From Plantago major (taxonomy: Eukaryota; Streptophyta; Magnoliopsida; Lamiales; Plantaginaceae), in NCBI GenBank assembly GCA_026545765.1, contig CM048839.1, forward strand, positions 85,264,414 to 85,328,413: a DNA stretch of 64,000 nt, in the 5' to 3' direction. The notes under the pieces were generated by a model. The model saw only the letters and a program-made list of their open reading frames with translations. It was not told the origin of the DNA and did not search any database. Of the stretch, positions 10,080 through 22,405 are shown piece by piece. The stretch's first letter is position 1. Every line of letters starts with the position of its first letter. A program made the translations under genes and the position numbers.

Positions 10080-11738
10080 TTAGTGCTTTGGTAGCTCCAT
10101 TAGTCCTAAACTATGTCTTAAGGCTAAGAATCTACTTTCTTGTAGTGGCTTAGTGAAGATATCTGCAAGTTGGTCTTCAGTGTCAATCTTGAGTATCTCT
10201 ATATTGTCTTTTTCAACTTGGTCTCTAATGAAGTGGTGTCTAACATCAATGTGCTTTGTTCTTGCATGGAACTTAGGATTCTGAGTTATGGCAATAGCAC
10301 TTGTGTTGTCACAGAAAATAGGAGTTTTCTCTTCATTGAGTCCATAGTCTCTAAGTTGTTGTTGTATCCACAATATTTGTGAAGCACAACACCTAGCAGC
10401 AATATATTCAGCCTCTGTGGTAGATGTAGCAATTGAGTTTTGTTTCTTGCTGAACCATGATATCAATCTGGCACCAAGAAATTGACAAGTTCCTGAGGTG
10501 CTTTTTCTATCAAGAAATGATCCAGCATAGTCAGCATCTGAATAGCCAACCAAACTCAATCCACTCTCTTTTGGATACCACAATCCAACTTCTACAGTAC
10601 CCTTTACATACCTTAATATTTTCGTAGCAATGTTGTAGTGTGTTTGCATTAGATTTGTTTGAAATCTAGCACACACTCCAACTGCATATTGAATATCAGG
10701 TCTACTTGCAGTGAGGTACAGTAGAGACCCAATCAATTTCCTATACTTGTGTTCTTCAACACTCTTGTCAGATTCAGTATAGATCATTTTGGTTCCAATG
10801 CTCATAGGTATCTTAGCATTTTTTTCAGAAGGCTTTAGATTAAACTTGTTGAGCATGTCCTTTGCATACTTTGTTTGACTAATGAATATTCCATCATTGA
10901 GTTGCTTGACTTGCAGCCCTAGGAAGTAATTCAATTCTCCCATCATGCTCATCTCAAATTTACATTTCATGAGTTCAGCAAAGTCTTCACAAAGTTGCTT
11001 GTCTTTAGATCCAAATATAATGTCATCAACATATACTTGAACCAAAACTAGTTTCCCCTCATGGTTGAATGTGAAGAGTGTTTTATCAACATCTCCTTTC
11101 TTGAAACCACTTTCTAGTAGGTATCTGGCCAAAGTATCATACCATGCTCTTGGAGCTTGTTTCAGTCCATACAGAGCTTTCTGAAGCTTATAGACCATCC
11201 TACTTTCTGAGGAAACTTCAAAGCCTGGTGGTTGCTCAACATAGACTTCCTCAGCAAGTTCACCATTTAGGAATGCACTCTTGACATCCATTTGATAAAC
11301 TGTGAAGTCATTATGAGCTACAAACGCTAGAAAGAGTCTTATTGCATCCAATCTTGCAACAGGTGCATAAGATTCATCAAAATCTAGTCCTTCAGTCTTG
11401 GTGAATTCCTTGGCAACCAGCCTTGCTTTGTTTCTGGTTATTTCACCAGACTCATTCATTTTGTTTCTGAAAACCCACTTGGTTCCAATTACAGATATTC
11501 CGTCAACAAATGGAACCAGTTTCCAGACTTTGTTTCTCTCAAATTGATTCAACTCTTCTTGCATTGCAGAGATCCAATCTTGATCCTTTAATGCTTCTTC
11601 TATAGTTTTAGGTTCAATATTTGAGATGAAACATCCATAGAGGCAATTTGCATTTTCAGCGATTGCTCTTCTAGTTCTAACTCCTTGGTCTAATGGACCG
11701 ATCACATCCTTTGCAGGATGATTTCTTATCCATTTCAT
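10080..11738 (-). CDS. Copia reverse transcriptase/RNase H (open 3' part of pol)
   Basis: This 552-codon frame is open and is the best-preserved coding part of copy A. The RT palm motifs are SYAPVARL (residues 123-130), VKSAFLNG (152-159) and the catalytic YVDDIIFG (236-243). RNase H of Ty1/copia type follows, with GYSDADYAG (398-406), TEAEYIA (441-447), CDNTSAI (476-482) and [12 protein letters not shown] (495-506). The frame ends LGLMELPKH. The first Met is internal to pol, not a real start: the domain continues from the integrase linker upstream, where stops break the polyprotein. The enzyme copies element RNA to DNA in cytoplasmic virus-like particles. It could act in trans only if it were translated. 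Confidence 0.9.
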   Translation of the reverse strand: MKWIRNHPAKDVIGPLDQGVRTRRAIAENANCLYGCFISNIEPKTIEEALKDQDWISAMQEELNQFERNKVWKLVPFVDGISVIGTKWVFRNKMNESGEITRNKARLVAKEFTKTEGLDFDESYAPVARLDAIRLFLAFVAHNDFTVYQMDVKSAFLNGELAEEVYVEQPPGFEVSSESRMVYKLQKALYGLKQAPRAWYDTLARYLLESGFKKGDVDKTLFTFNHEGKLVLVQVYVDDIIFGSKDKQLCEDFAELMKCKFEMSMMGELNYFLGLQVKQLNDGIFISQTKYAKDMLNKFNLKPSEKNAKIPMSIGTKMIYTESDKSVEEHKYRKLIGSLLYLTASRPDIQYAVGVCARFQTNLMQTHYNIATKILRYVKGTVEVGLWYPKESGLSLVGYSDADYAGSFLDRKSTSGTCQFLGARLISWFSKKQNSIATSTTEAEYIAARCCASQILWIQQQLRDYGLNEEKTPIFCDNTSAIAITQNPKFHARTKHIDVRHHFIRDQVEKDNIEILKIDTEDQLADIFTKPLQESRFLALRHSLGLMELPKH

Positions 11739-12002
11739 AATGGGTTTTGAACTAGTAGGATCAATATCATTTTGATCTGAATGTGAATCAATATGATCTT
11801 GATGGGATACTTGTGCAGTATCTCAGATATCTGACACATGGGAAATGCCATGGATATCTGACACTTTTTCAGTGTTAGGGATATCTGGAATTTGATTTTC
11901 AGCAATCTCATTCTCATAAACCTCTACATGATGAAGGTTCTCAGTAACCTGTTCCATTTCTGGAATTCTCATAGGAAATTCTTCATCATGTCTTAGAGTC
12001 AT
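11739..12002 (-). pseudogene. Integrase C-terminal linker of pol, broken
   Basis: This acidic Ser/Glu-rich linker between integrase and RT is interrupted by stops. The copy B equivalent (about 59640-59870) is open and reads HHEEVSENEIAEMQVPDIS. The region contains several GATATC-centred palindromes (for example 11822-11831 and 11852). Confidence 0.65.
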
Positions 12003-13058
12003 CTAGTTGTTACTAAGCAATGGTTGTTTTTCATCATCAGATTCATCCCCTAAGTGATTGATAGAATTGTTTCCTTTTGAGGATTCTTCTTCAGAATCTT
12101 TAATCATCAGTTCTTTGAACCTATCTGAGAGATCATCATTTAAGGGTATTTTCTTGTTTCTTTCGTAGAAAACTACATGAACAGATTCTTCAATCTTTTG
12201 CGTTCTTTTGTTGTAGATTCTATAGGCTTTGCTATTCAGAGAATAACCAAGAAATACTCCTTCATCTAACTTTGGTTGAAATGTTCTCAAGTAATCTTTT
12301 CCATTGTTAAGAACGAAACATCTACAACCAAACACCCTTAGATGCTTGATACTAGGGGGTCTACCAATCAAAAGCTCATAAGGAGTTTTGTCATGGTGCT
12401 TGTTAATCAGACATCTATTTTGAGTGTAGCAGGCTGAGTTTACAGCTTCAACCCAATAGATTTCACTTATTTCAGTGTCAGCGAGCATTGTTCTTGCCGC
12501 TTCTTTTAGGGTCCTATTCTTCCTTTCAGCAACACCATTTTGTTATGGTGTTCTTACGGAAGATAGTTGATGTTGTATACCTTTGCAGGTACAAAACTCT
12601 TTTATGTACTGGTTCACAAACTCAGTAACATGGTCTGTTCTAATTACAAATACCTTGTCATTTTTCATGACTTCAAGCTTATTCAGCAAGTTAGGTATTT
12701 CAACCCTTGCATCAGATTTTTGTTTGAGAAATACAACCCAAGTGAATCTTGAGTAATCATCAACAACAACCAGACCATACTTCTTTCCTGCATAGCTAGT
12801 TACAGAGGATTTAAAAAGATCCATATGTAACATTTGCAGTGGCCTTTCACTGGAGTGTCTAGTTTTAGACTTGAAAGATGTTTTGGATTGTTTTTCCATT
12901 TGGCAAGCTGAGCATATACCATCCTTTCTATAATCCATTTTGGGTAATCCAACCACCAATTCTTTCTTGGCTAGCTTGTTCAGAGTTTTGAAATTCAAGT
13001 GACTTATTCTCTTATGCCATAGCCAATTTTCTTCAGTGTGGCCACATTGACTTACCAT
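12003..13058 (-). pseudogene. Copia integrase with GAG-pre-integrase domain, copy A
   Basis: The zinc-binding HHCC part is visible as LWHKRISHLNFKTLNKLA and ICSACQMEK. The catalytic core has the first Asp in LHMDLF, the second in RTDHVTEF and the Glu in GVAERKNRTLKEAARTM, so the DDE triad is intact. The usual G of RTDHGTEF is V here. A TAA at about 12543-12545 replaces the Gln after SSVRTP and breaks the frame before the catalytic Glu. The second part ends about 12003 after YELLIGRPPSIKHLRVFGC, the typical copia sequence after the core, and FKELMIKDSEEES. The enzyme would join element DNA to the chromosome. Confidence 0.88.
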
Positions 13059-13089
13059 GAGACACTCTTCAATTGTGGCGGATGCCCAA

Positions 13090-13768
13090 TCAGTAACATA
13101 AAGATTTTCTTTTCGCCTAGCAACTCAGTCTGTCTGCTTTGACTCATTGTCAATCACTTTGCATAGTTTTGACTTGATCTTGACAGTATACCCTTTGTCT
13201 ACTAGTTGACTCATGCTTAGGAGATTATATTTCAATCCCTTTACATGTAGTACTTCAGACAGAGTGTAAGGGCTCCAAACTTCAGATTGCCAAATCCTAT
13301 GGTTGGATTTTCGTCTCCTCCAGCAAATCTAATAATTGGTCCATCATCGCATTTTCTGTAGTTAATCAGATTTGCTTTGTCTCCTGTCATGTGCTTCCCA
13401 CATCCGCTATCAAAATGCCACTTTGGATTGATCTTTAGAGTGTTCTGCACAAGACAGGAAACAGGAGATTAGGTTCTCATACCAACAATGGAACCATCTG
13501 GACTAAAGAGTCTTCTAGTAGGAATCCATTTTTGAATGAATTTCTTAGGAACATTCTTTTGTCTAATAGGAACATAAGGAGGAATTCTAGTTAAATGATT
13601 AGTATCATTGTTATTAAGAACTATTTTCTTCCTTGGTGTGTTCCTTGGTGCTCCATTTGGTGCTTTCAGATACCTGTCAGGTTTCTGAGTCTGCTTTTCA
13701 GCAAACTTAGCTTTCCTAGCCAGATTTCTTCTAGCCCTGGCATTCAGATTTTCAGTGGCTTGACTCAT
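13090..13768 (-). pseudogene. Copia aspartic protease and upstream linker, copy A
   Basis: The active site is seen in HFDSGCGKHMTG (about 13390-13430), the copia form of the D-S/T-G motif, followed by IIRFAGGDENPTIGFG. The frame breaks near 13260 where copy B reads ALTISEVLHVKGLKYNLLS without a break. Upstream is a basic linker (NAPRNTPRKK-like; here NGAPRNTPRKKIVL) in a separate frame. The protease would cleave Gag-Pol. Confidence 0.82.
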
Positions 13769-13938
13769 CTTCCACTTATGATAATTGTCGTAAGCAATTC
13801 TAGCCTTTAACCATCATTCTTGCTCTTGTTTATACTCACGAGCAAGTTGTTTCCCGATGGCTTTATAGCCAATGCCATTTCAAGCGCCTGGTGCTATCTG
13901 AGTTCTCATCTCAGCAGCTTTGCTAGTTTCTGGAACGT

Positions 13939-15241
13939 CTAGTTTCCTTTCAGACAATGTGACATAGGAGAATTTGCCAGCTCCTGCAATTCTTTCTTTA
14001 CGAGACATAACCGCTGTGGGTGATTACACTTTTCAGTGTTATGTTTCTTTTCAGAAACATTCCCAACAATTTTCCTTGGGACTTGTTTTTCCCACAAAGG
14101 TTTGGTCGCAACTGCCTTTCCTTTGTCAACAACCTTAGTTTTCTGACCAATGCTATAGGTTGTTTGGGAACCACCTTGCTGAGTACTGACAAATGTTCTT
14201 CTTTCATCACTCTTATTCAGAGTGGTAGAACTATTTGTTTGTGTGTCCAGCCCAAGTCCTCTCTTTTCTGAAGGATCTCTTAAATAAGATTGTACTTCAG
14301 TAAGAGTGTCACTAGCTTTGGCATAAGATTGAAAAGATAGTTCTTTCTTTTTGAGTTCTTCATTCTCAGAAAGAAGATCTTCACATTTCTTTTGAAGTTT
14401 GGCCAATGCTTCTTTATGTGACTTTTCTGTCTCAGATATCTGAGCCTTGAGAAATGCATTTTCAGCATCCTTTTTGTCAGATATCTTGAGTAATTGTGAA
14501 TTTTCCTTTACAAGAGAATTCTTTTCTTCTTCAAGGATTTCGGCTCTAGCTCGGACCATCAGAAATTCTCTTTCGTAGAGATCAAGTTCTCTTCTGAGAT
14601 GTTCCAGATCTTTGATTCCTTCCTCATCACTTTCGTAAGTATAACAAGAAGTATGTGTTACCTCATCAGCCATTAGACAAGGTTCAATGTTGGAGATATC
14701 AGGAAAGATTTCTTCAGCCACTCCACACACTTCTTTCTTCTTTTGACCAAAGTCAATCACTTCATGAGAAACACCGCACATTTCTGGAGAAGGCAGTGTG
14801 AAATCATTCGAGTCTTCATCCTCAGAATCAGACTCAATGTCTAGAGCATCCAGTTGGAGTTGAATCTTTTTCCTTTCTTCAGTGCGCATAGCTCTCTAAC
14901 TTCTCTTGAAGTTTCTTCTATCTTTCTTGTCAACTGTCTTTAGTTTGTTGAAGGCAGGGCAATCCTTCTTGAAATGACCAGGTTACTGACAATAGAAACA
15001 GATATCGTTTCCAATTTTTTGCTTCCTCAGTACTAGATGCTTTCTGAGCCGGCTTGTTCAGCGAGCTTGACAGTTGTATATTTTTGTACTGGTGAAAGTT
15101 TGAGCCTAGATGCCTTTTCAGCTTCTCTTTGGCTTTTCTTCTCTCAATCTCTCGACTGACATATTGTCTCATTTGCTTTACAGCAAGAGCATCCTCAGTC
15201 ACCTCCTTGCCTTCCTTCTTTTTCAGAAGTTCCTTGGGCAA
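13939..15241 (-). pseudogene. Gag C-terminal part: broken zinc knuckle and long coiled coil
   Basis: Near 14970-15010 the knuckle reads CFYCQ, then a stop, then PGHFKKDCP in relaxed frame. Copy B keeps an intact CFYCQKPGHFKKDC of the C-x2-C-x4-H-x4-C type, which binds RNA. Downstream is an open 316-codon stretch (13939-14889). It has an acidic start (DIESDSEDEDSNDF) and a long heptad-rich coiled coil (LEHLRRELDLYEREFL to ENEELKKKELSF). A basic region follows. Extended Gags with coiled coils are known in Sireviruses. Confidence 0.8.
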
Positions 15242-15991
15242 CTAGAGCAACATTCTGCAACTTTTCAGTTGTTTGTTCTCTTTGAGTTGTCTCATAGTCA
15301 ACAGTGGTAAGGTGAGAGAAAAGTTCCACTGGAGTGATATCTGGCATTCCTTGGTTAAAGTAGAAAAACTTTGTATGCTCCCAGTTATGATTTAGACTTC
15401 TCACAATAGTCTTAATCTTTTCTGGTTGGGTATATCTATTACTTTCAGCAAGTGCAACCATGTCACTCATGACTGTTGTAAACCGGAAATCTAGTTCTTC
15501 AAGAGTCTCTGTGGGACCTTGTTTAAAGTTTTGGAATTTGAGCTTCAAAACTTCGAACTTATTTTCCTTCGTCTTCTCAGTGCCGGTACAGATTTCTTCA
15601 ATCAGTTGCCAGGCCACTTTCTCCGTTTTTGAACCCCACAGTTTACACTGTATGTGCTCTTGAGTAGAACGTATGATGATATTATGAGCCTGATCATCCA
15701 GTCGATTTCTCTTGGCATCTTCCGATGTCCAGAGCTCTCTGGGCTTTAAGTAAATAACTTGTTGGTAGCGGGTCTCCCAGTTGGCGCATACATGCATGAA
15801 GACCCATCGCTTTGTTCTCTGTCTCTACCATTAGAAGCCTCTAAGACTTGCTTGAGTTGTTGAATGACTATTGGGCCATTCTTTATCACGTCGATCATTT
15901 CGTCACTGATGGCTTCTAGGTGGAGCATCATGTTGTTCTTCCATTTCTCATAATTCTCTAGCTTGAGAATTGGGGCGTCACTTAAAGACAT
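15195..15991 (-). pseudogene. Gag N-terminal part (UBN2-type), copy A
   Basis: The start at 15991 (MSLSDAPILKLENYEKWKNN) follows the PBS by about 100 nt. The W-x-x-M region and WGSKTEKVAWQLIEEICTGT, KLKFQNFKQGPTETLEELDF and TVMSDMVALAESNRYTQPEK are typical of the copia capsid domain (UBN2/Retrotran_gag_2). A frameshift near 15770 separates the first 80 residues from the rest. A second near 15230 separates this part from the knuckle region. The product would form the virus-like particle. Confidence 0.85.
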
Positions 15992-16089
15992 CCTGCAGCA
16001 AACACACTAAACAAACAAAACAACTGTAGGTGAAAAGCAGTTAGTGGGCACTTATCTGGGATCTAGGTTCAGTGCAGAAGGCTTGGGAA

Positions 16090-16107
16090 CCTCCTACTCT
16101 GATACCA
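16090..16107 (-). other. Primer binding site of Sirevirus copy A
   Basis: On the minus strand TGGTATCAGAGTAGGAGG starts two bases after the 5' LTR. It matches the TGGTATCAGAGC class complementary to the 3' end of initiator Met-tRNA. One base departs from copy B (GAGCAGG there, GAGTAGG here). Confidence 0.88.
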
Positions 16108-16109
16108 CT

Positions 16110-17721
16110 TGTTGGTCCAGATAACGGCAAAGTGAAAGACTAGAGGGGGGGGGGGGGTAAATAGTCTTTTTCAAACTTTTGTCGATAAACACAATTTCTC
16201 AGATATCTGTGAAGATATCTGATACTTATTTTCAGAGAGCGGAAGACTTTTTGTGATAAGTGGACGTGCTCAGCAAGATACGTGTAAATACTTAGCAAGG
16301 TAAATAAAAGCAAGTAATAGATTGCAGAAAGTAAATAACACAAGTCTTTATAATGGTATCTGAAGGTGGCGTAATCCTTCAACTAATCCACTTCGGCCTT
16401 TCTTAGACCTAGAATCCACTAAGACAAATAATTGAGGTAACCTTACAAGTACCTTCTCTTGATTCCTAAATACACTAGGTTCCCAACCAAGTGTTCCCCC
16501 TGAGTTATTCCCCGGCTTTCTCAGCCAAGTACTTCATGTACTCAGAAACCTTTTGAGTTATTCCTTAGTTTCCCAAACTAAGTACTTCCTAAGCTCAGTA
16601 ACCTTGGAGTTATTCCTTAGTTTCCCAAACTAAGTACTTCACATACTACGCCCGATTAAGGTGTTGGTTAAGGTAGTTTGTTAGGTGAGCTTCTTTAATA
16701 ACTTGTTCAGTTATGCAGATAGCTCTATGAATCAAGTATACTTAATACACTTTTCAATGTATGGTATCTTGTTCTTTACTGACCCAAGTCTATGATAAGT
16801 GTTCAAGAGATTGAATCTCAGATATGAAATCTTAATTCAACTCCTTCACATATAACAATGCTTGTTAAGGATCAGGACACATAGAACTTTTGTGCTACTT
16901 AGAATAAAGAGCTTTGCTCGCAACAGAAAGCTTGAAGGTAAGTAGTAAGCTTGAGAGAGCTTGTGTGAGTATTCAGTGTTCTTGGTGTAAGTTCTGTGTG
17001 TGTGTTCTCAAGCATTCTAAGTGTTGATATTTATAGATGAATTTGAGTGCCATTTGAATAGTATCCGTTAGGCTTAAATCAAATTCAAACTATTGATATC
17101 TGAGTATAGTACTGTTGCACGTTTGTCTTCTTCTTCACAGACTACCGTTTTTGTTCAGACATTTATGTCCGCGCATTTAATGCACTGTACTATACTTTGT
17201 CCTGTAGTGCCAACGGAACTATGCATGCTTTCTGAAGCCTTGCACGTCCTTTTCCAGAGACTATCACAACTCCAGATACCACTTGTTAAAAATATATTGT
17301 TTCCCGGAAACATAATCTTTATCCAAGGTATCTGAGTGTAGATATCTATGGGCACTTTTCCTCGTTCAGAAACCTTTTATTCTCAGATTTCTTTTGCAAC
17401 ACTTGTTTATTGAAACATTTGTTTCTTCAAGATATCTGGACATAGGTATCTGATAACCTTTGTCTTCAGCAATCTTGTGCAGTCTTCAAAACTTCATTTT
17501 AAAGTTGAGCTTCTCCTGCTGGATGCCTTCTTCTTGGTCTTCTTCAAGAAAATGAAAATTACATTCAGAGACCTAACATCCTATACAAGACTTACTAGAC
17601 TATCATATTTAGTGATTTTCCTCTTTTATAGTGTTCAAGTGAACCAAGAGTACTAACCACCTTTCTGAGCTAAAATAAGTCATTAGGTTGCTGATCAAAA
17701 TCTAAACAGATATTCCTAACA
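16110..17721 (-). repeat. 5' LTR of Sirevirus copy A
   Basis: The LTR is 1612 bp and nearly identical to the left LTR by eye. It differs in the length of a G run near 16144 and in scattered substitutions. It contains the promoter for element RNA on the minus strand. Confidence 0.92.
17027..17035 (-). promoter_or_regulatory. TATA box in the 5' LTR, copy A
   Basis: The minus strand reads TATAAATAT. It is about 920 bp upstream of the inner LTR edge and would start element RNA near 17000. The same box is in the other two LTRs. Confidence 0.55.
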
Positions 17722-17727
17722 AACTTT

Positions 17728-18741
17728 CTCTGTCCCGGAGAATTTCATACGTTGAGGTGGCGCTTTTAGGTGAAAACTTGAAGTAATGATAAGATATTGA
17801 AAATGTAGGAAAAAGTGTACTTTTAGTGGATAAATATATAATTTGTGTGTAAAGTTGAGATTGTTCATTGACGGACGTTTGGTTAGGCGAATGTCGTTGA
17901 GGTGAAACGCTTTGCCAATCACTTGCAAAGTTTCGTAATTTATAAGAGCGGGAGCTTAAAATCCCCAAACAAGTAAGTTAGCTGTTAGTATAGTAGAAAG
18001 ATGATAGGGAGTGTCGTTCTCTGTGGGTACTTGGCATAGTCACTAACAAATAACGTCACAAAGTAGGCAAATCTAAATCTAAAGCACGTAATCGTAAACA
18101 AGAGTTCTTTGGGGTTGTTTTGAGACAAATTGATCGAAAGAAAATCATGCAAATACGTAAACATAATTAAAGCAGTAATAAAAGCGTAAAGATTGAAAAA
18201 GTTTTTTTTACAATGGCTTGACGATGTAAAGGGTCCCCAACCTCCCTCTATTGCATTGCTCATGACTACTTAGTTTCAAACAACGTGATTATATATCGTC
18301 TGTTGGGCCGTCAGGATACGTATCATAGACCAAGACGTAGTTAGTCAAGACACCCCCCGTTTTCACCAACGATTACCTTGTCACTAGGGTAAGTCCATGA
18401 CATCTCAATTTCTCGCTTGAGTTTAAAGAAGATGACAACAGATAGCAATCACGGATTATATGAAAAATTAATTAATCAAATATATCAAATATAATGAGCA
18501 ATACAGTAGAGTTGAGTGGTTCGCCTTTACGAAAAGGTTTAGCTACTCATAGCAAGAGTAGTAAACATTGTATCAACTATAAGAATACAAAGTAAAAGAG
18601 TATCAGAGATTGTAATGAAGAATGCGTTCTTCATTTTTTAAAGGTTATGACGACCAAGGTTTTTGATTAGGGTTTCGGGAGTGTTTCCTTCTCTTGTATC
18701 TCGATGCACCTCAAGAGAAGTAGGGTTATGATTTTGAGAAA
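17728..18741. other. Noncoding stretch with a decayed Stowaway terminus
   Basis: The first bases (CTCTGTCCCGGAGAATTTCATACG) look like one end of a Stowaway-type MITE cut by Sirevirus copy A. I find no matching second end. The rest has no supported gene, RNA or repeat. Confidence 0.4.
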
Positions 18742-21497
18742 TGTAACGCCCCGAAAATTACACTAAATTTTAAAAAGAACAATGGCATTAATACAATAAC
18801 GAAAAGACAATCTAAAAGTTTTGAAAAGCTAAAATCTAACAATTGACTTGCGAAAGACACTATTTTTTTGAAAGCAGCGGTAAATAGACAAGTTTTTACA
18901 AGCTAAAAATTACAAAATCCCAGTTTCAATCCCATCTCTCACTCTAGTTGCTGAACGTCTACCCGACTCGGTCCTCCACTAAACTCCGGAATCTACAAGG
19001 AAGGAAAACAAAAGAGTGTGAGACAAAAATCTCAGTGATGTTCGTGTGTGACAGTGACAATTAACATATCAATAGAAAATTCATAACAGCATCCAAAAAT
19101 AATAAACATATCATATAACGAAGCAATAACAATGCAATCAATCGTTCGTTGGTGCCGCTCCTTATAACCCAATCCGAGCCCTTATCTCTCCACTCAATCA
19201 ATCAATACCCGCCATGGTACGGGGTGGTACACTACTACCTCTAAGACCTCAGCATCTTCTGCCTCGCGTCAAAGAGAAGTAAGCCAGAGCAACCCACAAA
19301 CATATCGACAGTCACCACTGCCCGAAAATGCAATGAGTATACCCTAACCGAAGCTTGGCCAAAACAATCAATCAATCGAAGCAATATCATATACAATATA
19401 TACATATTTTTATTTGAGCGGAAGCGATGCCAAATCAATTTTGATGCAATGTTTGAAAAGAATGAGTCGGAAACTTTGATGCAATACATATATATATACA
19501 AGCAAGTACTTCCTTGGTTTTCGCAAGCGTTTTAAGAACACTCACCGTAGAAAGTTTCTCGTCAAATCTCAAAATATGGAGTTCCTGAGTAAGAAGGGTA
19601 CCGGCCAGTAAGAAACAATTCCAACACCATAAGAACTACCCCTTAAACACACGACTCCCACAAGAATTTTTTTTTTTCGTCAACAGAATACGTAAATAAA
19701 ACACATCGAAAAGTTAGAGTCAACAAACAAGTAATGTAATCACATATAGCAGAGAGGTAGAAGGTAATAAATTGATTAGTAAAGCTTCCAATTATTTTGG
19801 TCTAGTAATTAAGACAACATTACATAGTCTACTAACTTATTACAATTCTCAAATCATGCTGGGAAAAGCTTTTTAAAGGAAGATACTAAATGTCAAATTT
19901 GTTCAGCAGTTAACGGGATAATTAGGCACAACACCACCTTATTAATTAGTAACAGATTATCCACAAGATCACTTAACAACACAGCACAACATAGCAAATT
20001 AATACTACCAGAATTATATTAGATAAACATTAATTAAAATACTATTAACACTAAACTACTACTAAGGTATGAGGTATCACATTTATTTTTGTTCAGCAAA
20101 CATAAAACAAAGCTTTAAATAACCAAATACTCCCTCCGTCCCAGTTTCATTTACCCGTTTGACTTTTTCTGGTCAACGCTTACAAACTTCGTCTGCGAAT
20201 TACTCATAAATAATGTTGGTAAAAAAAATTAAAAATTCATATTATTAAATATTACATTTTAAATTTTCATTATATGTTTTTCAAAAATCCTTTAGAAGTA
20301 TCATATTTGAGTACATCAACCTCAAAGTTGAATGGTGTTGACCAGAAAAAGTCAAACGAGTAAATGAAATTGGGACGGAGGGAGTAAAGCACAAGCACAA
20401 AGACCAGCAAGTAAATTGATAATATTACTTGGGTCCTATCAAATTTCTAATTAATAACACAAAGCACACATGTAACATTCTTGAATTAGACTAAACAGAT
20501 CTATAGCATAAAGACTCGATCAATTAACAAATTCAGAGTCATATAATTAACATGGATGCTTAGCAGAACGTAAACTATAGCTTAAAGCCCTAGACCTCTA
20601 ACAAAACAGTTTCTATGTACATCATGTAAATTTATCAATCCTGCAACAGTTTAATTGAAAAGCAGAAATCAGAGCATGGAGAACATAAACAGAGTACCCA
20701 ACGCAAACTATTGTAACTCGACTAGAAAAAGGAAAGAAACAGCGCATCAACTTATTCGAATTGCGGAACAGGCATGAAACAAGGCATATAAACATGATCA
20801 AACAAATTTCGGTTAACTAGATACTCATAAATACAAAATCAAACAACGCAACTAGCACAACAAGCGACGCCCCATAAAACTTAAAGTAAACACGAACTCA
20901 AGATGAAGAATGCGCTTACCAAAGCGGTAGATTGTTACAACGTGATCAAATCGAACCGAAAGTTTCGACTTTATGGCGGCTCGAATGAAACCAAGACGAA
21001 AGGGATTCGAAGAAGGTTGAAGAAGCCAAGGTGAAAGTAGCAAAGGAACAAGGTTTTCTCGATGTTTAGGATGACAACGACGTTTAGGAAGAAGACGTTA
21101 AGAATTAGATCGATACAGATTTGCATAAATAACTAGCAAAAGAAGGAGATAGAGGCTAGGAGCACAAGGCGAGAAGGAGGGCACAAGAAGAATTCTAGGT
21201 TAACTAGGCTGACTACTAAGTTACTAATTAATTATCTTAATTAATTAGTAACAAAATGATATAACCTGAAATAAACAAATAAAAGGAGAGAACTTAGCGT
21301 GAAAGAAGCAGGAAGTGGCAAAGCAAGAAAGAGGCAGGAAGAAAGGAACACTGGAGGAAAACAATTCTAGACTAACTTGATTAAATAATCTTTAAGTCAA
21401 ATAGTTAGGCAATTAATTAATTACTTGATAACCAAAAATAAAATAAATCCAATTAACTCTATAAATAAATAAAGAGAATAAAATACGGGATTTTACA
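18742..21497 (-). mobile_element. Probable chromovirus (Tekay/Del-like) solo LTR
   Basis: The left edge is TGTAACGCCCCGAAAATTA and the right edge CGGGATTTTACA. On the minus strand it therefore starts TGTAAAATCCCG and ends CGGGGCGTTACA, ends typical of chromovirus LTRs. Flanks are AGAAA on the left and AGAGA on the right, a duplication with one mismatch. The 2.76 kb between holds no coding domain and one nested MITE. It could instead be two unrelated edges; the imperfect duplication keeps confidence moderate. Confidence 0.5.
20130..20384. mobile_element. Stowaway-like MITE with TA duplication
   Basis: The ends are CTCCCTCCGTCCCAGTTTCA and its inverse, with extended pairing through the GACTTTTTCTGGTCAAC block. 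TA lies on both sides (20128-20129, 20385-20386). The length is 255 bp with no ORF. Its near-perfect terminal pairing suggests a fairly recent insertion into the surrounding LTR. Confidence 0.9.
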
Positions 21498-21775
21498 AGA
21501 GACCTAGTCATTGCTCAAGCCCTGGAATTTCGTGCACATCAGTCACAAGAAGGTGGTGGGTCACGAGACAGAAGGATACAGACTTGGGCCAGCAGAAAGT
21601 GGTGACCAGTGTAGAGCTCGATTCTTGTGTCTTCTCGTGGTTTTTCTCTTCGGGCAAATTTTCGAATGTCTAAACTTCGTTATCTTGAAAAATAGTCTTC
21701 TACAATGTTTTGAATTAATTTATTAAATTGAGGAATTTGGTTCAATTTTGATATTTCGGGGTGGATTATTTTAAA

Positions 21776-21964
21776 CTCCCTCCATTTTGCATCCAACTTC
21801 TTGCGGTCCAGACACAAGTTTTTAGAGAAAAATGAATAATGTAGGAAATATAATAAATACAGTATGGAAGATAGTAAATAAAGTATAAAATGGAGTAAAT
21901 AAAATAGATGAGATATTTTACATATAAAGGATGAGAAGTTAAAATTGAAACGTTCAAAATGAAA
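21776..21964. mobile_element. Decayed Stowaway-like MITE
   Basis: The left end is CTCCCTCCATTTTGC. The right end (about GTTCAAAATGAAAT) pairs only roughly with it. No clear TA duplication is seen on the right. Confidence 0.4.
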
Positions 21965-22007
21965 TGTGAGAAGTTTAATTCGAAATTTTGTGCAATTTAA
22001 GTGGCGG

Positions 22008-22405
22008 TTTGGGAAGCATTTAAAATGGACAAGGTTTTAATTTGGTTTTAACTGTGAATAGTAACTGAATTATAATTGGGTTTTAAAAAATTATGTTTGG
22101 GATGGAATTAAATTTTTATAGGTTTTATAGGGTCATTATATAGGGTGTGTATGAGTGAAGTGATGTGTGTAAGAGTTTTTAAGATTATTTGATTGGTTTT
22201 AATGTTATTTGATCGGTTTAAAGTTGTTATAATAAATGAAAAAATAAAGTGAGAAAAATAATAGGTATAAAGATAAAATTTAATTGAATTATGAAGTGTT
22301 GGTGATTAAAAACGGTTATTATTCAACACGATTAAAACCGCTTGACAATTAGGATGAAAATATAACTCGATTAAAATCGAATTTTAACCGATACAGAAAC
22401 TGCAT
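22008..22405 (+). repeat. Dispersed AT-rich repeat family, copy 1
   Basis: It shares with 32285-32815 the ordered blocks TATAGGGTGTGTATGAGTGA, GTGTAAGAGTTTTTAAGATT, TTAATTGAATTATGAAGTG and the ending ATTAAAATCGAATTTTAACC. A reversed fragment is at 25215-25352. It is probably a non-autonomous DNA transposon; I do not see a clean duplication. Confidence 0.55.

Larger units (their letters stand above)
1996..17722 (-). mobile_element. Sirevirus-type Ty1/copia retrotransposon, copy A, complete
   Basis: About 15.7 kb bounded by two direct LTRs of 1606 and 1612 bp that differ only at scattered bases. It has a Met-tRNA-type PBS, a PPT, and the order gag-PR-IN-RT-RNaseH, which defines Ty1/copia. A very large gene after pol, the SIRE/Maximus-like protease-integrase sequence (DSGCGKHMTG, LWHKRISHLN) and a coiled-coil extension of gag point to the Sirevirus lineage. 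The five bases ACTTT occur at 1991-1995 and 17723-17727, consistent with a target duplication, although one extra A follows the CA end of the right LTR. The restored target reads TACTTTCTCTGTCCCGG, which looks like a Stowaway terminus. Stops and frameshifts in gag, integrase and the env-position gene make it non-functional in cis. It is interrupted by no other large insertion. Confidence 0.93.
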
